Positions 44,856 to 54,972 of a stretch of DNA of 64,000 bases are shown here, piece by piece. The stretch's first letter is position 1, and each line of letters starts with the position of its first letter. Source of the stretch: an uncultured Gammaproteobacteria bacterium (GTDB lineage: Bacteria > Pseudomonadota > Gammaproteobacteria > Pseudomonadales > Pseudohongiellaceae). The notes under the pieces were generated by a model. It did no database searches, had not been told where the DNA came from, and saw only the letters and a list, made by a program, of their open reading frames with translations. Location: the NCBI GenBank assembly GCA_903837345.1, contig CAILUG010000057.1, forward strand, positions 51,840 through 115,839. The letters run 5' to 3'. A program made the position numbers and the translations under genes.

Positions 44856-46205
44856 ATGTCCGACAGTTCCAGGCCACCAGAACAGCATGACCTTGTATAT
44901 CAGGTGCAGCCAGGCGGCACTCTGCAGGGCGATTTGCGTGTACCTGGTGATAAATCCATTTCCCATCGTTCCATCATGCTGGGGTCACTGGGAGACGGAC
45001 TTACCACCGTCGACGGTTTCCTGGAGGGCGAGGACAGTCTGTGCACATTGCAGGCTTTTCGTGACATGGGTGTTGAAATTGAGCGCCCCAGTGCCGGTAA
45101 AGTTGTAATCCACGGGGTTGGCATGCATGGACTGAAGGCCCCAAAGAACGCCCTGTATCTCGGTAATTCAGGAACATCCATGCGGTTGTTGTCAGGGCTG
45201 CTGGCAGGCCAGAATTTTGTTTCTGTGCTTGCCGGAGACAGTTCTCTCACCAAACGTCCGATGAAACGCGTGGCTGAACCGCTCAAGCTTATGGGTGCCA
45301 GGCTGACTTTGCAGGCAGGAGGCTTGTGCCCCATACAGATAGACCCTGCATCGCTGCATGGCATTGACTATGTGATGCCAATGGCCAGCGCCCAGGTCAA
45401 ATCCTGTCTGTTGCTGGCTGCCATGTATGCAGAAGGTGAAACCCGTTTGACGGAACCGGCTCCGTGTCGGGACCATACCGAGCGCATGTTGCAGGGCTTC
45501 GGCTATGCAGTGAAGGTCAATGGCAACGAGATCAGTATCAATGGTGGCGGTTCACTCAAGGCTGGCCATATCGATGTGCCATCCGATATTTCCTCTGCTG
45601 CATTTTTCCTGGTGGGTGCCAGCATCTGCCCTGGGTCTGATCTGGTTTTGCGCCACGTGGGCATCAATCCCACCCGTATCGGAGTGATCAATATCCTGCG
45701 GGCCATGGGGGCAGATATCCGCTATTTGCGCGAGTATGTGGCGGGTGGTGAACCAGTGGCTGATTTGCAGGTCAGATATGCGCCACTGCACGGCATCAGG
45801 ATTCCGGAAGACCAGGTTCCGCTTGCGATTGACGAGTTTCCTGCACTGTTCATTGCAGCCGCCTGTGCTGCAGGCACTACTGTGCTGTCAGGTGCTGAGG
45901 AACTCAGAGTCAAGGAAAGTGATCGCATCCAGACCATGGCCGATGGTTTGCAAGTGCTGGGAGTCAGTCATCAAGTCAAATCTGATGGAATTGAAATCCA
46001 GGGGGTAGGGCACACAGGCACGTTGGGCTCCGGTACCATAAACAGCCACGGTGACCACCGTATTGCCATGTCGTTCACGATGGCTGCGCTTAGGGCAAAA
46101 GGTGCAATCACGATACTGGATTGCAACAATGTCGCCACCTCTTTCCCCGGCTTTGCCGAGCTCGTCAAGGGCTGTGGCATCGGGCTAGCCCAGCGCCATG
46201 GATGA
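44856..46205 (+). CDS. aroA: 3-phosphoshikimate 1-carboxyvinyltransferase (EPSP synthase)
   Basis: The 449-residue enzyme joins shikimate-3-phosphate and PEP. The conserved segments PGDKSISHRS, LGNSGTSMRL and DHRIAMSF are all present. ATG 44856 is used because GGAG lies 11 nt upstream; a GTG at 44844 overlapping the tyrA stop is the alternative and would add four residues. The 3' end overlaps cmk by 8 bp. Confidence 0.95.
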   Translation: MSDSSRPPEQHDLVYQVQPGGTLQGDLRVPGDKSISHRSIMLGSLGDGLTTVDGFLEGEDSLCTLQAFRDMGVEIERPSAGKVVIHGVGMHGLKAPKNALYLGNSGTSMRLLSGLLAGQNFVSVLAGDSSLTKRPMKRVAEPLKLMGARLTLQAGGLCPIQIDPASLHGIDYVMPMASAQVKSCLLLAAMYAEGETRLTEPAPCRDHTERMLQGFGYAVKVNGNEISINGGGSLKAGHIDVPSDISSAAFFLVGASICPGSDLVLRHVGINPTRIGVINILRAMGADIRYLREYVAGGEPVADLQVRYAPLHGIRIPEDQVPLAIDEFPALFIAAACAAGTTVLSGAEELRVKESDRIQTMADGLQVLGVSHQVKSDGIEIQGVGHTGTLGSGTINSHGDHRIAMSFTMAALRAKGAITILDCNNVATSFPGFAELVKGCGIGLAQRHG

Positions 46206-46920
46206 GCATGAGCTGCCACCGGTTATAGCCATTGACGGCCCCAGCGGTACTGGCAAGGGCACCATTGCCCAGCTGCTGGCCACGGAACTGGGTTGGCACC
46301 TGCTCGATAGCGGGGCGCTCTACCGTATTGTTGGCATAGCTGCGCTGCAGAGCGGTATCGATGCAGCTGATCCCCAGGGATTGTGTAGCTTGGCCCGCAC
46401 CATGCGTGTTGAATTTTCCACTCTTTTTCCAGGCTCAATCACGTTGGACGGCAAGGAAATTTCCGCCCAGGTCCGATTGGAAGAATCCGGGGCCATGGCC
46501 TCAAGAATTGCTGCCATCCCCGAGCTGCGGGCAGCTTTGCTGCAACGGCAACATGATTTTCGCCAACCGCCTGGACTGGTGGCCGATGGTCGTGACATGG
46601 GCACCGTGGTCTTCCCCGATGCACTCTGCAAGTTCTTTCTTACCGCCAGTCCTGAGACCAGGGCACAAAGGCGCTATAAGCAGTTGAAAGATAAGGAAGT
46701 TAATGTTAGTCTGCCCGCCCTTTTGCGTGACATTCAGGCGCGTGACGAGCGGGATACAACCCGCGCAGTATCACCACTGAAGCCAGCAAAAGGAGCGCTG
46801 ATTATAGATACTGGCCCGCTGGCAATTGAGCAGGTAATGGCAATTGTCAGGCAAGAGCTTGTGTCGTATCAGGACTCCCGCAAGGAGTCTCGTCAATTGT
46901 TTTTCTCAGACAAGCACTGA
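46198..46920 (+). CDS. cmk: Cytidylate kinase
   Basis: The 240-residue kinase phosphorylates CMP and dCMP. The P-loop GPSGTGKGT is at 14-22, and the substrate segment VADGRDMGTVVFPDA is clear. It starts within aroA. cmk before rpsA is nearly universal in Gammaproteobacteria. The C-terminus has about ten extra residues rich in Lys and Ser. Confidence 0.94.
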   Translation: MDEHELPPVIAIDGPSGTGKGTIAQLLATELGWHLLDSGALYRIVGIAALQSGIDAADPQGLCSLARTMRVEFSTLFPGSITLDGKEISAQVRLEESGAMASRIAAIPELRAALLQRQHDFRQPPGLVADGRDMGTVVFPDALCKFFLTASPETRAQRRYKQLKDKEVNVSLPALLRDIQARDERDTTRAVSPLKPAKGALIIDTGPLAIEQVMAIVRQELVSYQDSRKESRQLFFSDKH

Positions 46921-46945
46921 GACTGCAACTGAAAATAGCGCAAGC

Positions 46946-46971
46946 ACCCGTCCTGCCAGCCCTGGACGGGT
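46946..46971 (+). terminator. Stem-loop between cmk and rpsA, weak terminator or attenuator
   Basis: ACCCGTCC (46946-46953) pairs with GGACGGGT (46964-46971) over a 10-nt loop, followed only by TTTC. The short T-run makes full termination doubtful. It would more likely dampen read-through into rpsA. Confidence 0.4.
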
Positions 46972-47056
46972 TTCATAAACCAGACTCCCGTGTCGGCTGG
47001 GATGCGGAAAGCGCTTTGCTGCAATCCATCGTGAACAGCACTGCCCAGGAAATCCT

Positions 47057-48775
47057 ATGACTACAACCGCAACATCAACTGCAACACAGGCTACCGGCAT
47101 GGAAAGCTTTGCCGACATGTTCGAGCAGAGTCTGCAAGATCTCGACATGCAGACTGGCTCCATCGTGACCGGCACCATCATCGACATCGATCATGATTGG
47201 GTCACAGTGCACGCCGGACTCAAATCCGAAGGCGTAATTGCCAAATCAGAATTCCTCAATGATGCAGGTGAATTTACCCTGCAGATCGGCGACAAGGTCA
47301 AAGTATCACTTGATGCCGTTGAAGACGGCTACGGCGAAACCAAACTGTCACGTGAAAAAGCCAAGCGTGCTGAAACCTGGCTGGTACTGGAAGAAGCTTT
47401 CGAGAAAGGCTCACCGGTAATGGGTGTTATCAATGGCAAGGTCAAAGGCGGCTTCACTGTTGACGTCAATACCATCCGCGCGTTCCTGCCAGGCTCACTG
47501 GTGGATATCCGTCCGATTCGTGACACCACGCACCTGGAAGGCAAGGAACTTGAATTCAAACTGATCAAACTGGATCAGAAACGCAACAACGTCGTGGTCT
47601 CACGTCGCGCAGTGCTTGAGTCCGTCAACACCGGTGAACGCGATGCGTTGCTGAACAGCTTGCAGGAAGGCCAGTCAGTCAAAGGCGTCGTCAAGAATCT
47701 TACCGATTACGGTGCCTTCGTTGATCTCGGCGGCATTGATGGTTTGCTGCACATTACCGACATGTCCTGGAAACGTATCAAGCATCCTAGTGAAATCGTG
47801 ACTGTGGGCCAGGAAATCGAAGTCAAGGTGTTGAAGTTCGACCGCGAACGCAACCGCGTATCCCTGGGCCTGAAACAGTTGGGCGAAGATCCATGGGTCG
47901 AAATCAAGCGTCGATATCCCGAAGGCACCAAGGTCAAGGCAGTCATCACCAACCTGACCGACTACGGCTGTTTCGCTGAGCTGGAAGAAGGTGTGGAAGG
48001 TCTGGTGCACGTGAGTGAAATGGATTGGACCAACAAGAACATCCATCCATCCAAGATCGTCCAGTTGGGCGACGAAGTGGAAGTGATGATTCTGGACATC
48101 GACCAGGAACGTCGTCGCATCTCGCTGGGTATCAAGCAGTGCAAACAGAATCCCTGGGATGCGTTTGCTTCCAAATACCAGAAAGGCGATCGCATTTCCG
48201 GCAACATCAAATCCATCACTGACTTCGGTATCTTCATCGGTCTCGAAGGCGACATTGATGGTCTGGTACATCTGTCAGACATTTCGTGGGATGAGCCGGG
48301 CGAACAGGCAGTCCGCCAGTTCACCAAAGGCGACAAGCTGGAAACCGTCATTTTGTCCATTGATCCCGAGCGTGAAAGAATTTCGCTGGGCGTCAAGCAG
48401 ATGTCCGGTGATCCATTCGTCAACTTCCTGAGTTCGAACGAGAAGGGTGCAGTGGTCAAAGGCACCATCAAGTCTGTCGATGCCAAAGAAGCAGTGGTGA
48501 CACTTGCCGAGGGAGTTGAGGGAGTTCTGAAATCATCCGAAATCAGCCGTGAACGTGTGGAAGATGCGCGTACCGTGCTGAATGTCGGTGACAAAATCGA
48601 TCTGATGATAACCAATGTGGATCGCAAGAACCGTGTGTTGAATCTGTCCATCAAAGCCAGGGAAATGGAAGAGGAAAAAGACTCAGTCAAGGAACACAAC
48701 AGCAAGATGAGCACAAGCAATGCTGCGCCCGCTACTGTTGGTGACCTCATCAAAGCCAAGATGAACAAAGAGTAG
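47057..48775 (+). CDS. rpsA: 30S ribosomal protein S1
   Basis: The 572-residue protein has six S1 RNA-binding domains that bring mRNA to the 30S subunit. The repeated GxVxxxxxxGxFVxL pattern is clear across about 35-545. The N-terminus [14 protein letters not shown] extends about 14 residues beyond the usual MxSFAxxFExSL start; AGGAAA just before 47057 supports the longer form. A 136-bp leader, containing one stem-loop, separates it from cmk. Confidence 0.96.
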   Translation: MTTTATSTATQATGMESFADMFEQSLQDLDMQTGSIVTGTIIDIDHDWVTVHAGLKSEGVIAKSEFLNDAGEFTLQIGDKVKVSLDAVEDGYGETKLSREKAKRAETWLVLEEAFEKGSPVMGVINGKVKGGFTVDVNTIRAFLPGSLVDIRPIRDTTHLEGKELEFKLIKLDQKRNNVVVSRRAVLESVNTGERDALLNSLQEGQSVKGVVKNLTDYGAFVDLGGIDGLLHITDMSWKRIKHPSEIVTVGQEIEVKVLKFDRERNRVSLGLKQLGEDPWVEIKRRYPEGTKVKAVITNLTDYGCFAELEEGVEGLVHVSEMDWTNKNIHPSKIVQLGDEVEVMILDIDQERRRISLGIKQCKQNPWDAFASKYQKGDRISGNIKSITDFGIFIGLEGDIDGLVHLSDISWDEPGEQAVRQFTKGDKLETVILSIDPERERISLGVKQMSGDPFVNFLSSNEKGAVVKGTIKSVDAKEAVVTLAEGVEGVLKSSEISRERVEDARTVLNVGDKIDLMITNVDRKNRVLNLSIKAREMEEEKDSVKEHNSKMSTSNAAPATVGDLIKAKMNKE

Positions 48776-48860
48776 GATCTGTATCGGTCATGATCTGGTC
48801 TGCCAGCGTGACCGTTGCATAAACAAGAAGTAGTGACTGAGTACGCAATAATGAGAGTGC

Positions 48861-48884
48861 CATCCGGCACGCAAGTGCCGGATG
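48861..48884 (+). promoter_or_regulatory. Perfect 10-bp hairpin with GCAA tetraloop in the ihfB leader
   Basis: CATCCGGCAC (48861-48870) pairs perfectly with GTGCCGGATG (48875-48884) across a GCAA (GNRA) tetraloop. A run of C, not T, follows, so it is not an intrinsic terminator. It lies 42 nt before the ihfB start in the rpsA-ihfB gap and may stabilise the rpsA 3' end or act in the ihfB leader. Confidence 0.65.
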
Positions 48885-48925
48885 ACCCCCCCAGTAAGAC
48901 TAAGCTCGATTACCAAAGGATCGTT

Positions 48926-49213
48926 ATGACCAAATCTGAACTTATCGAACAAATTGCAGCCAGACATACCCAGCTGTCAGCCAAGGACATAGAACTGGCA
49001 GTGAAAGCAATCATCAATTACATGACCGATGTCCTGTCAGACGGCGGTCGTATAGAAATCCGTGGTTTCGGCAGCTTTTCGCTGCATTATCGTGAACCTC
49101 GTACCGGGCGGAATCCGAAAACCGGTGAGCCCGTTGTATTGAGCGGCAAATATGTACCCCATTTCAAACCTGGCAAAGAACTCCGTGACAGGGTGAATGC
49201 CAGTCTCGAATAG
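48926..49213 (+). CDS. ihfB: Integration host factor subunit beta
   Basis: The 95-residue DNA-bending protein pairs with IhfA. The IHF/HU signature [27 protein letters not shown] is complete. ATG 48926 follows AAGGA. The order rpsA-ihfB is conserved in the class. lapA, which usually follows, is missing: only 71 bp separate this gene from lapB. Confidence 0.95.
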   Translation: MTKSELIEQIAARHTQLSAKDIELAVKAIINYMTDVLSDGGRIEIRGFGSFSLHYREPRTGRNPKTGEPVVLSGKYVPHFKPGKELRDRVNASLE

Positions 49214-49284
49214 CATTCATTAACTTCCAACAAGTCACCTGTCTGGGTGGTTCGATGCCAGATCAACCGGTCAGTCCTGCATAG

Positions 49285-50505
49285 ATGGAACAGCCTGCAT
49301 CAGTATTTTCTTTTTTGCTGGTTCTGATTGCCATCGGCCTGGCGTGGTTGGCGGGTTATCGCAGCCGTTTTCATCATTTCCCGGGGCTGAAACGCAGCAC
49401 GCAACAGGACTATTTCGTTGGTTTGAATTACCTGCTCAATGATGAGCCGGATGATGCCATCGATATATTCATTGAAGCACTTGAAGTCAATTCGGATACC
49501 CTGGCCACACACCTCGCACTGGGCACCTTGCTGCGTCGTCGCGGCAAGGTGGATCGCTCGATTGCCCATTACCAGCAATTGCTGGACAGCGCCGCCTTTT
49601 CAGGCCGGGAGCAGTACGAAATAAAAATCCAGCTGGTGCGCAGTTATATTGCTGCAGGGCTGCTCGATCGCTCCGAGCGGCTGCTGGAAGAGTTGGTGAA
49701 AGCTCCACCGGCAATTCGCGAAATAGCGCTGGGATTGGCAATCAGTGTTTTCCAGAAAGAGAAAGAGTGGGTGAAGGCGCTTGCTGCAGCAAGCGAGTTG
49801 TTGCAGATTTGCTCCTCCCACAAACGATCCGAAATCCAGTTGCAGGCTTCACATTTTCATTGTGAGCTGGCGGAAGTCGGGCTCAGGTCCGGCAATCTGG
49901 AAGTGGTGCGCGAGGAATTGCGCAATGCGATCCAGATATGTCGTCACAACGTTCGTATTTACCTGATGCAGGGGAAGCTGGAATCACTGGCTGGTTCGCC
50001 CAAGGAAGCAGTACGTGCCCTGCTCAAAGTCGGCCAGTTTGATCCATCATTTGCACATGAAGCAGCAAATGATCTGCGCATCAATCTGCTGAAATCCGGA
50101 ATGGACAAACAGATGTCGGGATTGATGGAGGAAAAGGCGGAGTTTGGCAACGAATCCAGGCAAATCCTTGACAGTGTTGCCGGCATCGCGCGCCAACAGG
50201 GTGAAGATGAAGCGCTGAATTTCCTGCTGCCGCAACTCAAGATCAGGCCATCACTGTCCCTGCTTGCCCAGTCTTTGTCGCTTTCGGTAAAACAGGATTC
50301 GAAGATGCAGTCGCGGGTGTTGGAGCTGGGATCTTCCTTGCTCGTCCAGCATCTGCTCAACTCCCCCCATTACCGTTGTGAAAATTGCGGATTTGAGCTC
50401 AGGAGCATGCACTGGCTTTGTCCTGGCTGCAGTCGCTGGGGCCTGGTCAAACCCCTGGATGATCGCATCAGTTACAGTCACGAGGATTTGTCTACTCCTT
50501 CGTGA
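49285..50505 (+). CDS. lapB: LPS assembly protein B (LapB/YciM)
   Basis: The 406-residue protein has one N-terminal membrane anchor (about 6-24), TPR repeats (about 35-340) and a C-terminal rubredoxin-type zinc site with Cys365, Cys368, Cys379 and Cys382. LapB directs FtsH to degrade LpxC, balancing LPS synthesis. Its usual partner gene lapA is absent. pyrF follows 50 nt later. Confidence 0.93.
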   Translation: MEQPASVFSFLLVLIAIGLAWLAGYRSRFHHFPGLKRSTQQDYFVGLNYLLNDEPDDAIDIFIEALEVNSDTLATHLALGTLLRRRGKVDRSIAHYQQLLDSAAFSGREQYEIKIQLVRSYIAAGLLDRSERLLEELVKAPPAIREIALGLAISVFQKEKEWVKALAAASELLQICSSHKRSEIQLQASHFHCELAEVGLRSGNLEVVREELRNAIQICRHNVRIYLMQGKLESLAGSPKEAVRALLKVGQFDPSFAHEAANDLRINLLKSGMDKQMSGLMEEKAEFGNESRQILDSVAGIARQQGEDEALNFLLPQLKIRPSLSLLAQSLSLSVKQDSKMQSRVLELGSSLLVQHLLNSPHYRCENCGFELRSMHWLCPGCSRWGLVKPLDDRISYSHEDLSTPS

Positions 50506-50555
50506 GCCGCGTTATACTTGCAACAAGTTCCTCTCACCTTCTACAAGACAACTGC

Positions 50556-51257
50556 ATGAGTGACAGCAAACCCCTTATCATCGCTCTCGATTTTGCAGAT
50601 TCCCGCGCGGCCTACCAGCTGGTTGACCAGCTTGATCCCGGACTTTGCAGGATCAAGATCGGCAAGGAAATGTTTACCCGTTATGGCCCGGAGCTGGTCA
50701 AACGCATCACGGCTTCGGGGTTCGATATTTTTCTCGACCTGAAATTTCACGACATACCCAACACCGTGGCAGGCGCGGTTTCTGCTGCCGCAGATCTCGG
50801 TGTGTGGATGGTGAATGTGCACGCAGGAGGGGGGCGGGCCATGATGGAAGCAGCCAGAAAAAGTCTGGGGGACAAACCAGCCACCAGATTGATTGCAGTA
50901 ACTGTACTGACCAGCCTGTCATCCCAGGATCTGCATGAAGTCGGAGTATCCGGTTCTGCGGAAGAGCAAGTAGCCCGACTTGCCAGACTCACTGCCGAGT
51001 CAGGACTTGATGGTGTGGTTTGTTCTGCCAGGGAAATTGCCCTGCTGCGACAGAATCTGAAACCGGATTTTCTGCTGGTTACACCGGGCATCAGACCGGC
51101 TGGTGACGATGCCGGTGATCAGAAGCGGACAGAAACCCCGGCTACCGCACTGGCCAGGGGCAGTAACTATCTGGTTATAGGTCGCCCAGTGACCCAGGCG
51201 GCTGATCCACTCCTCAAGCTCAGGCAAATCATGCAGGAAATCCACAGCAAAATCTGA
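50556..51257 (+). CDS. pyrF: Orotidine 5'-phosphate decarboxylase
   Basis: The 233-residue enzyme makes UMP. The catalytic DLKFHDIPNT is at 61-70 and the phosphate-binding end reads YLVIGRPVTQA. ATG 50556 starts the family-like sequence; an open frame 18 codons upstream overlaps lapB. A TATACT at 50513-50518 may be a private -10 box, with TTGTCT 19 nt upstream. Confidence 0.95.
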   Translation: MSDSKPLIIALDFADSRAAYQLVDQLDPGLCRIKIGKEMFTRYGPELVKRITASGFDIFLDLKFHDIPNTVAGAVSAAADLGVWMVNVHAGGGRAMMEAARKSLGDKPATRLIAVTVLTSLSSQDLHEVGVSGSAEEQVARLARLTAESGLDGVVCSAREIALLRQNLKPDFLLVTPGIRPAGDDAGDQKRTETPATALARGSNYLVIGRPVTQAADPLLKLRQIMQEIHSKI

Positions 51258-51313
51258 ACTCTCTGCTATGTTGGAGTGGCAGCAACAACGCTGCTAACTT
51301 TCAAGGAGGAAGC

Positions 51314-51634
51314 ATGAGAACGACGATTTCAAAACAGGCTTTGAAATTTCTGCTGGTGAGCAGTCTGGCATTTGGGATGGTTGCCACTCCTGTTCAACTG
51401 TTGGCTGCAGAACATGCCAGGGAACATAGCGTAGCCAAACAGGTCAATATCAACAAAGCTGATGCCCAGACTATTGCAGATGTGCTGGTGGGAATTGGCG
51501 TTGCCAAAGCCAAAGCCATAGTCAAATTCAGGGAAGCCCATGGTCCCTTTACCAGCATAGACCAGCTGCAAGAGGTCAGTGGAGTGGGCGAGGCGTTGAT
51601 TACCACCAATCGGCAGCGAATAACCCTGGACTAG
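51314..51634 (+). CDS. ComEA-like helix-hairpin-helix protein
   Basis: The 106-residue product has a signal peptide (about 1-32) and one ComEA-type (HhH)2 domain (44-106, VNINKADAQTIADVLVGIG). ComEA proteins bind DNA in the periplasm during uptake; many single-domain forms have no proven competence role. AAGGAGGAA precedes the ATG. In Pseudomonas a similar gene lies near wbpM. Confidence 0.88.
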   Translation: MRTTISKQALKFLLVSSLAFGMVATPVQLLAAEHAREHSVAKQVNINKADAQTIADVLVGIGVAKAKAIVKFREAHGPFTSIDQLQEVSGVGEALITTNRQRITLD

Positions 51635-51645
51635 CAGTGCAATTC

Positions 51646-51671
51646 AAAAGGCGTCGCAAGACGCCTTTTTT
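51646..51671 (+). terminator. Rho-independent terminator after the ComEA-like gene
   Basis: AAAAGGCGTC (51646-51655) pairs with GACGCCTTTT (51660-51669) over a GCAA loop, ending in six T. It separates comEA from the glycosyltransferase gene. Confidence 0.92.
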
Positions 51672-51740
51672 CTTTGTCCGGGCCGTACGGGGAACTAGAA
51701 TCGGCAGCTAGAAAGACTTCCTGCTGCTGTGCTCGGGATC

Positions 51741-52766
51741 ATGGGATTTTGGTATATGTCACCGGTAACAATGCTGACGATAGCGTTCATTGCAGCCCTG
51801 GCCCTGACCGGGCTATGGCTGTGGTTGGCTCGCAGCAGAGCCTGGCTGGATCGACCCAATTTCCGCAGCTCCCATGAAATTCCGATTCCGCTGAGTGGGG
51901 GGGTTGGCATAGTGGTTCCTTTTGTCGTTCTGGCTCTCTGGCCACAGCGCCCGGCGCCGGATGCGCAAGGCTATTGGATGCTGGCAGCGGCTGCGGGATT
52001 GGCAACAACAGGATTGATTGATGATTTTTGCCGGCTTGGAATCAGATTGAGATTGTTTCTGCAACTGCTGGCAGTTGCTTCTCTTTGGCCATTGCTAGTG
52101 GCTCTGCCGCCACTGGTACTGCCATTCGCTCTTGTTTTGCATGGGGCAGTTTTGGCTGCGCTTTTGTCTGTCGCCGTATTATGGTTGGTGAATTTGTACA
52201 ATTTCATGGATGGAATTGACGCTTTGGCTGCAACAGAGGGGATATTTGTTTGTACTGCGCTGGCCCTGCTGACAATGCTTGCAGGACACCCCAATCCGGA
52301 TACTTCATTGCTGTATCTGGGTGGAACCCTGGCAGGATTCCTGTTTTTCAATCTGCCTCCGGCCCGCATCTTTCTGGGCGATGTTGGCAGCTATTTTTTG
52401 GGATTCATGATTTCAGTTATCGGCTTCCAGCTGATAGCAGAGGGTAAACTTGGCTACTGGACATTGCCCATTCTGCTTGGCACTTTCGTGGCAGATGCTT
52501 CCACTACGCTGCTGGGGCGGGTCCTGGCAGGGGCCGTGTGGTATCATGGACACCGAAGCCATGCCTATCAGCTGCTTGCAGCACGTTGGCAGAGTCATGG
52601 GCTGGTTGTAGTGGCAAATCTCGTCATCAATGTGGTGTGGTTGTTTCCGATGGCCTGGTTGTCAGAGCTGCGACCTGGTTACGGACTTTGGATTACCCTG
52701 CTGGCCTGGCTACCCTTGGCAGTGGGTGCCGGATTGGTCAGAAAAGCTCATGATGTGTCATCCTGA
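51741..52766 (+). CDS. wbpL: WbpL/WecA-type undecaprenyl-phosphate sugar-phosphate transferase
   Basis: The 341-residue membrane protein (about ten helices) belongs to glycosyltransferase family 4 with MraY and WecA. Conserved motifs are DDFCRLGIRLR, NLYNFMDGIDALAATEG and FLGDVGSYFLGF. It loads the first sugar phosphate onto undecaprenyl phosphate for O-antigen synthesis. The start could also be GTG 51729 or ATG 51756. wbpM follows 87 nt later. The sugar used is not clear from sequence. Confidence 0.87.
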   Translation: MGFWYMSPVTMLTIAFIAALALTGLWLWLARSRAWLDRPNFRSSHEIPIPLSGGVGIVVPFVVLALWPQRPAPDAQGYWMLAAAAGLATTGLIDDFCRLGIRLRLFLQLLAVASLWPLLVALPPLVLPFALVLHGAVLAALLSVAVLWLVNLYNFMDGIDALAATEGIFVCTALALLTMLAGHPNPDTSLLYLGGTLAGFLFFNLPPARIFLGDVGSYFLGFMISVIGFQLIAEGKLGYWTLPILLGTFVADASTTLLGRVLAGAVWYHGHRSHAYQLLAARWQSHGLVVVANLVINVVWLFPMAWLSELRPGYGLWITLLAWLPLAVGAGLVRKAHDVSS

Positions 52767-52853
52767 GCCAGAGTGCTGTGTAGATGGCGGGTACAGCTTC
52801 CCTGACGGTAACAACCAGGAGATGGATTATCCTGATCGGAGAAGGAACGGCTC

Positions 52854-54812
52854 GTGAAAATAAGTTCGTTTGAATTATCAAGATCTATCAAGCAGCTGTT
52901 ACTGATGGTTGTCGATGCTGCCTGCATCATGATAGCCCTCTGGTTGTCAGTGATCCTGGTAAGTCCCGAATACTTTTCCAACAATCCTGCCGGCGATTTC
53001 CTGATCTTCTTCCTGTTCTGTGCAAGCAGCAGTGTTGTGATTTTCCATACAGCAGGCCTGTACCGGACTGTACTTTTGTACATGGGGCTGCAATCGGTGC
53101 TGGTGATCCTGAAAGGCATCACACTCAGTACCCTGGTTTCCACCTGCGCTGTCTATCTGACCGGCACACTGAATTTCCCGGCTCCGGCCATCGTGGTTTT
53201 CTGGATGATGGCTTTGCTGATGGTGGGGGGGTTGCGGTTTGCAGCCAAACTGGCATTGCGCAGCATGATGCAGAACTTCCGCCCGCGTGAACCTGTCATC
53301 ATCTATGGAGCCGGCAGTTCCGGCATGCAACTGGTTGCAGCCATTATCAATGGTGACCAGTATGTTCCGGTTGCATTTATTGATGACGATGAAAGCGTGA
53401 TAGGCAACACGGTACACGGCATCAGGGTTTATGCCCCGACGTCGCTGCGAGAATTGATCGACAACTTTTCCGTAAGGCAGATTCTGCTTGCCATCCCGTC
53501 GGCTACCCATGCTGAACGCAAACAGATTCTCAACAACCTGGAAAAGTTGCCTGTACATGTCAGAACTGTGCCTGACCTGTTTGATATTGTTTCAGGCAAA
53601 GTCAGGGTGGATGAAATCCGTGATATTGATATCGAGGATTTGCTGGGCAGGGATATCGTTCCCCCTGATCCACAACTGATGGGCGCGTGTATTGATGGCA
53701 GTAATGTCCTGATTACCGGGGCAGGTGGCTCGATTGGTTCGGAACTTTGTCGCCAGATCATCCGGCTCAGGCCGAACCACATGATCCTGTTCGACAACTC
53801 CGAATATGGCCTGTACACCATTGAAAATGAATTGCGTGAAACATTGCGCTCACTTGATACCGGCAAGGAGATAAGGATTACCGCGTTGCTGGGATCTGTC
53901 TGCAACCAGAAACTGGTCGAACATGTGTTGAGAAAATTCCCGGTGCGTACCGTTTATCATGCAGCTGCCTACAAGCAGGTGCCTATGGTGGAAAAGAACA
54001 TCATCGAGGGAGTGCATAACAACATTTTCGGCACTCTGGTTCTCGCAAGGGCGGCTGCGAAATTCATGATTGAACATTTTGTGTTCATTTCCACCGACAA
54101 GGCTGTCAGACCGGCCAATGTAATGGGTGCGACCAAGCGTTTTGCAGAGCAGATACTGCAGGCATTGGCAGTCAAGGAAAAGACCACCAGGTTTTCGATG
54201 GTGCGCTTCGGGAATGTGCTGGGATCATCCGGCTCGGTGGTTCCTTTGTTCCGCAAACAAATTGCACAGGGTGGTCCCATCACCGTTACCCATTCGGAAG
54301 TTACCCGTTATTTCATGACGGTACAGGAAGCCGCCCAGCTGGTTATCCAGGCAGGATCCATGGCTTCCGGTGGCGATGTGTTCGTGCTGGACATGAACGA
54401 GCCGGTACGCATAGTGGATCTGGCCAGAAAAATGATTCACCTCATGGGATTCATGGTGAAAGACGAGCGCAGCCCCAATGGTGATGTTGCCATCGAATAC
54501 ACCGGGCTGAGGCCCGGTGAAAAACTGTATGAGGAACTGCTGATAGGGGAGCAGGTTACGGGCACCGAACATCCCAAGATCATGAGGGCTGAAGAAGACT
54601 TTCTTTCCTGGGAGCAGTTGCAAGAGTTGCTGGCCCGGCTTGAATCCGGCTGTGAGGAACTGGATCAGGCGAAAATCAGGGAAGTGCTGGCAGAGGCCAT
54701 TGGCGGATTTGTGTCGAAAGAAGCCCCCAGCGATCCACTGTTCGATGTGCAAGCATTCGAGCAGTCACAGGATGCCAAACGAGCCAAAATCCTGCCCCTG
54801 TTCAAGAATTGA
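52854..54812 (+). CDS. wbpM: WbpM/CapD/FlaA1-type UDP-sugar 4,6-dehydratase
   Basis: The 652-residue protein has four N-terminal membrane helices (within 10-125), a first Rossmann fold (GAGSSG at 152-157) and a catalytic SDR domain with GAGGSIGSE at 289-297 and the STDKAVRPANVMGATKR segment. The catalytic triad is probably the Ser-Met-Lys type of this group (Met424, Lys428). It converts UDP-GlcNAc to a 4-keto-6-deoxy sugar for O-antigen. The GTG start has GGAGAAGGAA just upstream. Confidence 0.92.
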   Translation: MKISSFELSRSIKQLLLMVVDAACIMIALWLSVILVSPEYFSNNPAGDFLIFFLFCASSSVVIFHTAGLYRTVLLYMGLQSVLVILKGITLSTLVSTCAVYLTGTLNFPAPAIVVFWMMALLMVGGLRFAAKLALRSMMQNFRPREPVIIYGAGSSGMQLVAAIINGDQYVPVAFIDDDESVIGNTVHGIRVYAPTSLRELIDNFSVRQILLAIPSATHAERKQILNNLEKLPVHVRTVPDLFDIVSGKVRVDEIRDIDIEDLLGRDIVPPDPQLMGACIDGSNVLITGAGGSIGSELCRQIIRLRPNHMILFDNSEYGLYTIENELRETLRSLDTGKEIRITALLGSVCNQKLVEHVLRKFPVRTVYHAAAYKQVPMVEKNIIEGVHNNIFGTLVLARAAAKFMIEHFVFISTDKAVRPANVMGATKRFAEQILQALAVKEKTTRFSMVRFGNVLGSSGSVVPLFRKQIAQGGPITVTHSEVTRYFMTVQEAAQLVIQAGSMASGGDVFVLDMNEPVRIVDLARKMIHLMGFMVKDERSPNGDVAIEYTGLRPGEKLYEELLIGEQVTGTEHPKIMRAEEDFLSWEQLQELLARLESGCEELDQAKIREVLAEAIGGFVSKEAPSDPLFDVQAFEQSQDAKRAKILPLFKN

Positions 54813-54848
54813 ACGGGCCAGGTCAGTACTGGCGGGGAAATTCAAAAC

Positions 54849-54923
54849 TGGCTGCCCAACCTGGGCTCGAACCAGGAACCAAGTGATTAACAGTCACCTA
54901 CTCTACCATTGAGCTATTGGGCA
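54849..54923 (-). tRNA. tRNA-Asn (GTT), CCA encoded
   Basis: The minus strand folds into a cloverleaf: acceptor TGCCCAA with TTGGGCA, discriminator G, CCA at the end. The anticodon loop is CTGTTAA, anticodon GTT (complement at 54889-54891), and the T-arm is CCTGG-TTCGAGC-CCAGG. It lies between wbpM and uvrB on the opposite strand, the same neighbourhood as in Pseudomonas. Confidence 0.95.
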
Positions 54924-54972
54924 GTGTCAGAAGCAAAAAACGCGAAGCGACACAGAAAGCTTGAAGGCGCGC

